Under the pieces are notes generated by a model. That model saw only the letters and a list, made by a program, of their open reading frames with translations, was not told the DNA's origin and did no database searches. From Verrucomicrobiota bacterium (GTDB lineage: Bacteria > Verrucomicrobiota > Kiritimatiellia > Kiritimatiellales > Tichowtungiaceae), in NCBI GenBank assembly GCA_030619095.1, contig JAUXCB010000063.1, positions 1-7,949 on the forward strand: 7,949 nt of DNA, read 5' to 3'. Position numbers and translations under genes: made by a program. Below, in pieces: positions 1 to 5,732 of this stretch; position 1 is the first letter of the stretch; the number at the start of each line of letters is the position of its first letter.

Positions 1-29
1 GACGGCGTGACAGGTTGCCGCGCTAGGAA

Positions 30-45
30 CTCTGTGGGCTCTGTG
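30..45. repeat. short tandem direct repeat in the upstream leader
   Basis: The heptamer CTCTGTG occurs at 30-36 and again at 39-45, a period of 9 bp. The frame through it is open from base 1 to a TAG at 73-75, so it could be the tail of something upstream or simply intergenic DNA. Short runs of this flavour occur as dispersed intergenic repeats in some bacteria, but nothing here proves that. Nothing else in bases 1-80 is recognisable. Confidence 0.25.
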
Positions 46-83
46 AGAGATCTTTTCCTTTCCAGACCCCAATAGGTGGATAA

Positions 84-97
84 CTGACAATTGTCAG
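84..97. promoter_or_regulatory. perfect 14-bp dyad, candidate operator for pruA
   Basis: CTGACAATTGTCAG is a perfect inverted repeat with no spacer. It ends 10 bp before the TTGACA hexamer at 108-113 and about 90 bp before the pruA start. The position suits an activator, or a repressor bound just upstream of RNA polymerase. The regulator is unknown. Proline catabolism genes are commonly substrate-induced, so a proline-responsive regulator is a reasonable guess, but no regulator gene lies in this window. Confidence 0.4.
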
Positions 98-107
98 CTT
101 GCTCACC

Positions 108-136
108 TTGACATGCTTAGGGGATCGTATGATGAT
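108..136 (+). promoter_or_regulatory. candidate sigma70-type promoter of pruA
   Basis: A perfect -35 hexamer TTGACA (108-113) is followed, after a 17-bp spacer, by GATGAT (131-136), a 4/6 match to TATAAT. An overlapping TATGAT at 128-133 is a better -10 but leaves only 14 bp of spacer. Initiation near 143 would give a leader of about 40 nt that includes the ribosome site AAGGA (175-179). A short imperfect hairpin (GGATC 122-126 with GATCC 134-138) overlaps the -10. The call rests on sequence match only; promoter rules in this lineage may differ. Confidence 0.4.
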
Positions 137-185
137 CCTCGGGCACTCAAAAAAATGATTAACTAAACCTTACTAAGGATCAACT

Positions 186-1811
186 ATGAGCAACGCAATT
201 TACAAAATTGAATCCCCTGATAATGAACCGATTATGAGCTATGCCCCCGGCAGCTCTGAACGCACGGCGATCCTGGCTGAAATGACGCGTCTCAAGGAAC
301 AGACCGTTGAAATCCCGATCATTATTGGCGGCAAAGAGATCAAAACCGGCAATATGGGAGAGTGTCGTATTCCACACGATCACCAGCACCTTCTCGGCAC
401 CTACCACAAGGCCGGCGAAAAAGAAGTTGCCCTAGCCATTGAAGCCGCGATGGAAGCCCGTAAAGAGTGGGCCGCCATGGAGTGGCAGCATCGCCTCGCA
501 ATCTTTAACAAAGCCGCAGAACTTCTGGCCGGCCCCTACCGCATGTTGATCAATGCCGCCACCATGCTGGGGCAGAGCAAAAACGCCTTTCAGGCAGAAA
601 TCGATTCCGCCTGCGAACTGATCGATTTCTTCCGCTTCAACACCTACTTCGCCAGCCAGATCTTTCAGGAGCAACCCAACTCCTCGCGTGACCAATGGAA
701 TCAGCTTGAATATCGTCCGCTCGAAGGGTTTGTCTTCGCCATCACCCCGTTCAACTTCACATCCATTGCCGGCAATCTGCCGTCCGCTCCGGCCATGCTC
801 GGCAATGTAACCCTCTGGAAGCCGGCATCCTCATCGGTCTACTCGGGATACTTCCTGATGAAGCTCTTCAAAGAAGCGGGCGTACCGGACGGTGTCATCA
901 ACTTCCTGCCCGGCTCCGGAGCTGAAGTGGGTGACCCGGCACTGGCCAGCCCCGACCTTGCAGGGGTACATTTCACCGGCTCCACCCGAGTCTTTCACGG
1001 CATCTGGCAAACCATTGGCGGCAATATTGCCAATTATAAATCCTATCCCCGCATCGTAGGAGAAACCGGCGGCAAGGACTTTGTCTTTGCACACCCCTCG
1101 GCAGATCCTCAGGCGGTTGCCGTCGGATTACTGCGCGGTGCATTTGAATATCAGGGGCAGAAGTGTTCTGCAGCTTCACGGGCCTATATTCCGAAATCAC
1201 TCTGGAAAGAGATTGAACCGTCCCTGCTGAAAATGGTTGGCGAACTGAAAATGGGTGACCCGGATGACTTCACAAACTTCGTCAACGCCGTGATTGATCA
1301 ATCCGCATTCAAAACCATCCGTGGCTATATTGATGCCGCAAAAGAAAGCCCGGAGGCCACCATCCTCTGCGGCGGCGGATGCGATGACTCCACCGGGTAC
1401 TTTGTTGAACCCACCGTCATTCTGGCCGACAAGCCGGACTTCCTTACGATGGTGGAAGAAATCTTCGGTCCAGTCATCACCATCTATCTCTATGAAGATG
1501 ATGCCTATGAAGAAACCCTTGATCTGTGTGACCGCACATCCGCTTACGCTTTGACTGGCGCCATCTTTTCCCAAGACCGCGCGGCCATTATCACCGCCCG
1601 CGAAAAACTGGTGAATGCCGCTGGGAACTTCTATATCAACGACAAGCCGACCGGTGCCGTTGTCGGACAACAGCCGTTTGGCGGCGCACGTGCATCCGGC
1701 ACAAACGACAAAGCCGGCAGCGCCCTCAACCTGACACGCTGGTTGAGTCCCCGCCTGATTAAAGAAACCTTCGTATCCCCAAAGGACTATCGCTACCCCT
1801 TCTTGGGATAA
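186..1811 (+). CDS. pruA: L-glutamate gamma-semialdehyde (1-pyrroline-5-carboxylate) dehydrogenase
   Basis: This NAD-dependent aldehyde dehydrogenase carries out the second step of proline catabolism, oxidising glutamate-gamma-semialdehyde (the open form of P5C) to glutamate in the cytoplasm. The 541-residue protein is full length for the monofunctional ALDH4A1-like branch, and no proline dehydrogenase domain is fused to it. Visible ALDH landmarks, in order, are TPFNF (187-191, with oxyanion-hole Asn190), WKPASS (211-216, cofactor lysine), FTGSTRV (263-269, nucleotide loop), VGETGGKD with general base Glu293, GQKCSA with nucleophile Cys327, EEIFGPV (424-430) and the C-terminal QPFGGARASGTNDKAG. 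The start at 186 follows AAGGA at 175-179 with a 6-nt gap. A proC remnant lies 13 nt downstream, consistent with a former proline operon. No proline dehydrogenase gene is in the window. The family call is firm; I infer P5C specificity from overall length and the N-terminal and C-terminal segments. Confidence 0.95.
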   Translation: MSNAIYKIESPDNEPIMSYAPGSSERTAILAEMTRLKEQTVEIPIIIGGKEIKTGNMGECRIPHDHQHLLGTYHKAGEKEVALAIEAAMEARKEWAAMEWQHRLAIFNKAAELLAGPYRMLINAATMLGQSKNAFQAEIDSACELIDFFRFNTYFASQIFQEQPNSSRDQWNQLEYRPLEGFVFAITPFNFTSIAGNLPSAPAMLGNVTLWKPASSSVYSGYFLMKLFKEAGVPDGVINFLPGSGAEVGDPALASPDLAGVHFTGSTRVFHGIWQTIGGNIANYKSYPRIVGETGGKDFVFAHPSADPQAVAVGLLRGAFEYQGQKCSAASRAYIPKSLWKEIEPSLLKMVGELKMGDPDDFTNFVNAVIDQSAFKTIRGYIDAAKESPEATILCGGGCDDSTGYFVEPTVILADKPDFLTMVEEIFGPVITIYLYEDDAYEETLDLCDRTSAYALTGAIFSQDRAAIITAREKLVNAAGNFYINDKPTGAVVGQQPFGGARASGTNDKAGSALNLTRWLSPRLIKETFVSPKDYRYPFLG

Positions 1812-1819
1812 GCAAGGGG
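1796..1819 (+). other. hairpin spanning the pruA stop and the next ribosome site
   Basis: CCCCTT (1796-1801) and AAGGGG (1814-1819) form a perfect 6-bp stem around a 12-nt loop that contains the pruA TAA stop. The right arm is also the Shine-Dalgarno of the proC remnant, so the stem could hide that site. No T-run follows, so it does not look like an intrinsic terminator. A 6-bp stem can occur by chance. Confidence 0.3.
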
Positions 1820-1824
1820 CAAGG

Positions 1825-1908
1825 ATGAACGCAGGGTTTATCGGTGGCGGAAAAATGGCTGAAGCCATTATAGTGAGTCGGATTCCGCTTTCTTTGCGCA
1901 CTTCGTGA
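1825..1908 (+). pseudogene. proC: truncated pyrroline-5-carboxylate reductase (proC) remnant
   Basis: An ATG at 1825 sits 5 nt after the AAGGGG ribosome site (1814-1819) and opens a 27-residue frame that stops at TGA (1906-1908). Its first residues, MNAGFIGGGKMAEAII, match the signature N-terminus of P5C reductases: a dinucleotide-binding GxxGxG-like loop followed by Met-Ala-Glu-Ala-Ile. Family members are about 260-280 residues long. From about base 1873 the reading (VSRIPLSLRTS) no longer resembles ProC, and I see no ProC continuation in any frame before moxR at 2031. This is therefore most likely a 5' fragment left by a deletion or insertion, with a functional proC elsewhere if the cell makes proline. 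A sequencing or assembly break is a possible alternative. The assignment rests on only ~16 residues, but the pruA neighbourhood supports it. Confidence 0.65.
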
Positions 1909-1985
1909 TGCAGGAGAACAAGCTCTCTGGATAAATCGGAACGAGCGACTCCCGCCCATCTACAAAACACCATTTCACCTTCACC
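1873..1985. other. unassigned segment after the proC break, possible repeat or scar
   Basis: This ~110 bp has no credible gene on either strand. Its ends carry an imperfect inverted repeat: GAGTCG at 1875-1880 (then TCCG after 3 nt) against CGACTC around 1947-1952 (with CGGA 5 nt before it). Such terminal complementarity fits a small non-autonomous or REP-like element inserted into, or left at, the point where ProC similarity ends. No target-site duplication could be identified, so the mobile origin is only a hypothesis. Confidence 0.25.
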
Positions 1986-2008
1986 CAAACCAAAGATACT
2001 GCTAAAGT
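1980..2008 (+). promoter_or_regulatory. weak candidate promoter for the moxR-bat operon
   Basis: TTCACC (1980-1985) and TAAAGT (2003-2008) are separated by 17 bp. Each matches the sigma70 consensus at 4 of 6 positions. A second pair, TTCACC (1974-1979) and GATACT (1995-2000), has a 15-bp spacer. The only non-coding gap before the operon is here, so a promoter is expected, but these particular hexamers are weak evidence. Confidence 0.25.
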
Positions 2009-2030
2009 CTTTTGTTTAAGGAGTACCGCT

Positions 2031-3005
2031 ATGCAGGATCAAACGACCCATATAAACCAGAAGCTCGATGCCGTCCGCGAAGCCATTTCCAAGGTGATTG
2101 TCGGCCAGCAGACGTTGATCGATAAACTGCTCAATGCCCTGCTTTGCAACGGCCACGTTCTGCTCGAGGGAGTTCCCGGTGTCGCCAAAACCATGATGGT
2201 CAATTCGCTGGCCGGCGCGCTGGGCGCGGACTTTAGCCGGATTCAGTTTACGCCGGACCTGTTGCCTGGCGACGTGGTCGGCACTCAGGTTTACCGCAAC
2301 GGGACCTTTGAAACCGAAAAAGGGCCGATCTTTGCCAACCTCGTATTGGCCGACGAAATCAATCGCTCCCCCGCCAAAGTGCAAAGCGCGCTGCTCGAAG
2401 CCATGCAGGAACATCAGGTGACCCTCGGACATGAGACCCATAAACTCCCCGAACCCTTTATGGTTCTCGCCACACAAAATCCTATCGAACAGGAAGGCAC
2501 CTACGCCCTGCCCGAAGCACAGGTCGACCGTTTCTTTTTTAAACTGATCGTCGACTATCCAACGATAGATGAAGAGCATCTCATTTTAAAACGTATGGCC
2601 AAAACTACACCCAAAACAACGGTCGATGCGGTCGCCACGCTCCATGACATTCTTGAAATGCGCAAGCTGCTCGATCAGGTTCACGTCGACGAGAAAATTG
2701 AGCGCTACATTCTGCGGCTTGTCGCCGCCACCCGCGACCCGTCCATCTGCGGGCTGCCCGACCTGAAGAGCTATATCCGCTTCGGCGCCTCCCCGCGCGC
2801 CTCGATCTATCTCACGCTAGCCGCTCGCGGTTACGCCCTGTTGCGCGGAAAGGAGTTTGTCGTCCCCGATGACGTCAAGGCCGTCCTGCACGATGTGGTT
2901 CGCCACCGCATCGCCATCAGCTATCGCGCCGAAGCCGAAGGCCTCAATTCCGATGCCCTCCTCGATAAGATCGTCGCCAAAGTCCCCGTAACTGAAGAAA
3001 GGTAA
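2031..3005 (+). CDS. moxR: MoxR-family AAA+ ATPase
   Basis: MoxR proteins are cytoplasmic AAA+ ATPases that act as chaperone-like remodellers, typically with vWA-domain partners encoded beside them. The 324-residue length is normal. Landmarks are Walker A GVPGVAKT (47-54), Walker B LVLADEIN (104-111), sensor 1 ATQNP (147-151), the EAQVDRF segment (162-168) carrying the likely arginine finger, and sensor 2 GASPRAS (252-258). A helical lid fills the C-terminal third. The ATG at 2031 follows AAGGAG (2018-2023) with 7 nt between. It is the first gene of the operon and is followed after 4 nt by the DUF58 gene. All nucleotide-binding motifs look intact. The substrate is unknown; partners are inferred to be the downstream DUF58 and Bat proteins. 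Confidence 0.95.
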   Translation: MQDQTTHINQKLDAVREAISKVIVGQQTLIDKLLNALLCNGHVLLEGVPGVAKTMMVNSLAGALGADFSRIQFTPDLLPGDVVGTQVYRNGTFETEKGPIFANLVLADEINRSPAKVQSALLEAMQEHQVTLGHETHKLPEPFMVLATQNPIEQEGTYALPEAQVDRFFFKLIVDYPTIDEEHLILKRMAKTTPKTTVDAVATLHDILEMRKLLDQVHVDEKIERYILRLVAATRDPSICGLPDLKSYIRFGASPRASIYLTLAARGYALLRGKEFVVPDDVKAVLHDVVRHRIAISYRAEAEGLNSDALLDKIVAKVPVTEER

Positions 3006-3009
3006 TTCC

Positions 3010-3894
3010 ATGCCCGACATGGACAAACGCCTGCGGCAGCTCCAGCTGCAAACCCGATATCCGGTTGAGCACATGCTCGCCGGCGAGTACCGCAGTGTAT
3101 TCAAAGGCCGCGGCATGGACTTCGACGAAATCCGCCCCTATGAAGAGGGCGATGACGTCCGCTCCATTGACTGGAACGTCACCGCACGCACCGGCAAGCC
3201 GCACATCAAACGCTACATCGAAGAACGCGAGCTCGCCGTCTGGTTTCTCATCGACACCTCCGCCTCCTGCCGCGCCGGTCATGGACTGCGCACCAAATGG
3301 GACACGATGCACGAAATCTGCGCACTGATCGCACTCTCCGCCGTGCGCAACAATGACCGCGTCGGGCTGATCCTCTTTTCCGACCGCATCGAACACATCA
3401 ACCCGCCGCGCAAAGGACGAATGCATGCCATGCACCTGCTCAGCGACCTGATGAACGCTGAGCCAACGGGTCGGAAAACCGACCTGCAACCCGCACTCGA
3501 CACTCTCGCTCACCTCGCGCACCGCCGCTGCCTCACCTTTATAATCTCGGACTTTCTCTTCGATACCCACCGCGACCAGCTCGGACCATCCAGTTTTCAA
3601 CAAGACCTCATCGCAATCGCGGTGAATGATCCGCAGGAGATGAAACCGCCCGCCTGCGGACTCACTGCGGTGAAGGACTCAGAAACCGGCGAGACCATGC
3701 TGTGCGACCTCAACCCAACACACCAGAGCGACTACACCCGCGCTTTCGAAACACAACGTACCGCACTCAAAACCGAACTCGAAACGGTTGGCACCGACCT
3801 GATTGAACTCACCACCCAAAGTGACTGCCCGGAAGTGCTTACACTTTTTTTCCGCAACCGCCTCCGCCGCACCGCCGATGAAACCGGCGGCTAA
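3010..3894 (+). CDS. DUF58 domain-containing protein (vWA-like, MoxR partner)
   Basis: DUF58 proteins almost always accompany moxR and are thought to be vWA-like metal-dependent adaptor proteins. The 294-residue protein lacks signal peptide and membrane segments, as expected of the short cytoplasmic form. The family signature spans residues 33-73: GRGMDFDEIRPYEEGDD, then RSIDWNVTARTGKP, then KRYIEERE. A MIDAS-type metal site follows: DTSAS (82-86), a candidate Thr157 in GRKTDL, and ISDF with Asp181. The ATG at 3010 is preceded by GAAAGG at 2997-3002 and lies 4 nt after the moxR stop, so it was chosen over internal ATGs such as 3019. The gap to the next gene is 14 nt. Function within the complex is inferred from gene neighbourhood. 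Confidence 0.93.
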   Translation: MPDMDKRLRQLQLQTRYPVEHMLAGEYRSVFKGRGMDFDEIRPYEEGDDVRSIDWNVTARTGKPHIKRYIEERELAVWFLIDTSASCRAGHGLRTKWDTMHEICALIALSAVRNNDRVGLILFSDRIEHINPPRKGRMHAMHLLSDLMNAEPTGRKTDLQPALDTLAHLAHRRCLTFIISDFLFDTHRDQLGPSSFQQDLIAIAVNDPQEMKPPACGLTAVKDSETGETMLCDLNPTHQSDYTRAFETQRTALKTELETVGTDLIELTTQSDCPEVLTLFFRNRLRRTADETGG

Positions 3895-3908
3895 TCGAAA
3901 GGACCTCT

Positions 3909-4352
3909 ATGAACCCTCCAGACTGGAACAGACACGATAAACAGGGATCACTCAAAAAGTGGATTGAAATGCTCAACGCTGAAGCGCGCCGACAGTTTCT
4001 CCATGATGGAACCCATCTGGAGATATTCTTCCTCTTCAACGACGAAGGGCTGATGAATATCGCACCCATCGCCGGAATGGAAAAAGAGCAAATTATTGAG
4101 GGGCTGAAAAACACTCTGGCCGAAAAAAACGGATACGCCTACATCCATATTGTCGAAGCCCGAGCCAAAGCGATGGATAGTGCTGACGAAGCCGACTCCC
4201 TGCTCATCATCGCCGAAACCCGCGACGGATTCTCCAACGCGTGGTTCCACACTGTCGTGATGAAGAACGACGAAAAACTGCTGATGGATGCTATTGAAGT
4301 CGATGGATCAAAACTGGATGGCCGCTTCACCGGAATCTTCGAGAATGCGTAA
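3909..4352 (+). CDS. uncharacterised 147-aa cytoplasmic protein within the bat operon
   Basis: I do not recognise this family. The protein has no signal peptide, no membrane helix and no cysteine. It is predicted to be a mixed alpha/beta domain: strand LEIFFLFND (37-45), helix EKEQIIEGLKNTLAEK (58-73), strand YAYIHIVEA (76-84), strand SLLIIAETRDG (97-107) and strand AWFHTVVMK (111-119). A ribosome site GAAAGGA (3897-3903) lies 5 nt before the ATG, and codon use resembles its neighbours, so it is a real gene. It lies between the DUF58 gene and the small exported protein, where many comparable MoxR operons encode a DUF4381 membrane protein instead. Its last 8 nt overlap the next start. A role as a small accessory or regulatory subunit is only a guess from position. 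Confidence 0.85.
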   Translation: MNPPDWNRHDKQGSLKKWIEMLNAEARRQFLHDGTHLEIFFLFNDEGLMNIAPIAGMEKEQIIEGLKNTLAEKNGYAYIHIVEARAKAMDSADEADSLLIIAETRDGFSNAWFHTVVMKNDEKLLMDAIEVDGSKLDGRFTGIFENA

Positions 4353-4749
4353 CTGGACCGTCATCCTGTTTTCACTGATCACCGCCAGCGCGCTGGCGGG
4401 TGAGCCGGTGATCACCTGTGAGCCACAAACACTGCGCGGAGTGCCGGGCGAACCACTTCGCCTAACCATAACGATAAAAACCGATCGTGCGCACCCGATC
4501 CAGTTGCGGGTTCCGGCCCTCAGCAATCTCCTTCTGCGCACCACCGAAAAAATCCCGATCCAACGCACAAAAACCGGCGGCTACATTCAAAAACGAGTCA
4601 TCATCTGGCAGGGAATTTCCAGCGGCTCTATTGCGCTGACCAACCTAACGATCATTGCCGAAGGCCGTGAAGTTCTCTGTCCGGATATTATAATCACCGT
4701 TGATGCGGTCGAACCCGCCCCCATTCCAACCAAGGAGACGGAGGAATGA
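4345..4749 (+). CDS. small exported single-domain protein, BatD-like beta domain
   Basis: The 134-residue product begins MRNWTVILFSLITASALAG, a typical Sec signal peptide with probable cleavage after Ala18. The remainder looks like one beta-sandwich: alternating strands at LRLTITIKTD, IQLRVPAL, QKRVIIWQG and IALTNLTII, then GREVLCPDIIITVDAV. This order of strands ending in 'gene-product Gly-Arg-Glu ... Ile-Thr-Val' resembles one repeat unit of BatD, hence a mini-BatD. Cys25 and Cys112 are the only cysteines and could pair in the periplasm. An in-frame ATG at 4288 exists, but starting there would bury the signal peptide and overlap the previous gene by 65 nt. The start at 4345 overlaps it by 8 nt and lacks a strong ribosome site, so translation is probably coupled. 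The C-terminus is Pro/Glu-rich and its stop overlaps the next start (ATGA). Confidence 0.8.
   Translation: MRNWTVILFSLITASALAGEPVITCEPQTLRGVPGEPLRLTITIKTDRAHPIQLRVPALSNLLLRTTEKIPIQRTKTGGYIQKRVIIWQGISSGSIALTNLTIIAEGREVLCPDIIITVDAVEPAPIPTKETEE
4376..4416. repeat. nested palindromes at the 5' end of the mini-BatD gene
   Basis: CCGCCAGCGCGCTGGCGG (4382-4399) is a perfect 18-bp palindrome inside the signal-peptide codons. TGATCACC (4376-4383) before it is complementary to GGTGATCA (4407-4414) after it. GGTGATCACC (4407-4416) is itself a perfect 10-bp palindrome. In mRNA these could form competing GC-rich hairpins about 30 nt after the start codon. No T-run follows, so a terminator is unlikely. 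Confidence 0.45.
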
Positions 4750-5732
4750 CCTTCACGGCTCCATGGGTCTTACTATTGCTTCCGCTAAGCTTGCGTCTTC
4801 TGCGTAAACGAAAACTCAATGCAATCGAAGTCTCCAGCCTTGCGGGTTGGCAGGGCGCGGCGGAGCCGCGGCGTGTCCGTTGGCTGAACGTGTTGAGGGT
4901 TCTGCGCGCAGCCGTCTGCGCCCTGCTCCTCATCGCACTGGCCGGACCGCATACCGAGCGCCCCATAAGCGAAGAAATCAGGCAGGGAATTGCCATTGAA
5001 GTCCTGCTCGATATTTCCAGCAGTATGGATCAAACCATCAAAGGACATGATGACGAACAGATCACTCGCATGGAGGCCGCCAAGAAGGTGGTCGAAGCGT
5101 TTATCGATAACCGGCCCAACGATTTGATCGGCCTGATCACTTTCGCCCGTTATGCCGACACACTCAGCCCTCTCACATTCGGACACAGTGCGCTCACCCA
5201 ATTGGTACGGGAAATCGAAATTCAGGATCGCCCCAATGAGGACGGCACCGCCTATGGCGATGCTCTGGCTCTGGCCTGCGCCCACCTCGACCAAATGAAC
5301 AAATGGAACGATGAAGAAACACAACCCATCGAGAGTAAAGTCATCATCCTGCTAACCGACGGTGAAAACAACTGTGGCCTGCATCTTCCTGAAGTCGCCG
5401 CCGGCCTCGCAAAGAAATGGGGGATTCGAATCTATGCCATCAGCCTCAGTAACATGGAGGGGGGGAAACTAACCAAATCAGAACAGATGTTAGAAAGGAT
5501 CAGCAAGGAAACCCTCGGTGACTTTTGGAAAACTTATAATGCAGACGAACTCAATGAGACGTACGCGCAAATTAATGATCTTGAAACCAGCGAAATAAAA
5601 AGCACCACCCGGGCATACACCGAACAGAAAACAATCTTCCCTCTCTTCGCCCTTCCCGCACTACTTCTGCTCCTGCTTGAGTGCATCTTGGGCACGACTT
5701 CCCTGCGCGTCACGGAGGAGGTGACGTCATGA
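4746..5732 (+). CDS. batA: BatA-like membrane-anchored vWA-domain protein
   Basis: BatA-type proteins are inner-membrane proteins with a vWA domain. The 328-residue product has an N-terminal hydrophobic stretch (5-19), a basic loop RKRKLN, a second helix (about 49-67), the vWA domain (about 83-285) and a C-terminal helix (297-312). The full MIDAS metal site is visible: DISSS (89-93), Thr168 in EDGTAYGDAL and Asp205 in LLTDGEN. These motifs and the TAYGDALALA segment are typical of BatA. A strong ribosome site (GGAGG at 4740-4744, with GGAG just upstream) sits inside the previous gene, and ATG at 4746 overlaps its TGA as ATGA. It is presumed to pair with the next vWA protein and to interact with MoxR/DUF58. 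The gene symbol is given by family resemblance. Confidence 0.9.
   Translation: MTFTAPWVLLLLPLSLRLLRKRKLNAIEVSSLAGWQGAAEPRRVRWLNVLRVLRAAVCALLLIALAGPHTERPISEEIRQGIAIEVLLDISSSMDQTIKGHDDEQITRMEAAKKVVEAFIDNRPNDLIGLITFARYADTLSPLTFGHSALTQLVREIEIQDRPNEDGTAYGDALALACAHLDQMNKWNDEETQPIESKVIILLTDGENNCGLHLPEVAAGLAKKWGIRIYAISLSNMEGGKLTKSEQMLERISKETLGDFWKTYNADELNETYAQINDLETSEIKSTTRAYTEQKTIFPLFALPALLLLLLECILGTTSLRVTEEVTS

Noticed and set aside
1796..1819. Intrinsic terminator after pruA
   Set aside because: The stem is short and is followed by CAAGGATGAA rather than a T-run.
1197..1988. 263-codon open frame on the - strand
   Set aside because: It lies mostly opposite the conserved C-terminal half of pruA, has low-complexity hydrophobic/Gly-rich content without motifs, and no ribosome site fits its start. 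It is a frame shadow of a GC-biased gene.
2016..2579. 187-codon open frame on the - strand opposite moxR
   Set aside because: It mirrors the Walker A to sensor 1 region of moxR and has no recognisable domain; a codon-bias shadow.
2944..3603. 219-codon open frame on the - strand opposite the DUF58 gene
   Set aside because: It covers the conserved DUF58 signature in antisense and shows no domain of its own.
4288..4344. Upstream in-frame ATG that would extend the mini-BatD protein by 19 residues
   Set aside because: It would bury the signal peptide, overlap the previous gene by 65 nt and lacks a ribosome site. The ATG at 4345 gives a clean Sec signal.
4785..5324. 179-codon open frame on the - strand opposite batA
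   Set aside because: It is antisense to the vWA domain with intact MIDAS motifs; no independent evidence of coding.
5681..5728. Upstream in-frame ATG that would extend the BatB-like protein by 16 residues
   Set aside because: The added residues are polar and atypical of BatB, whereas ATG 5729 has a strong GGAGGAG site and an ATGA overlap.
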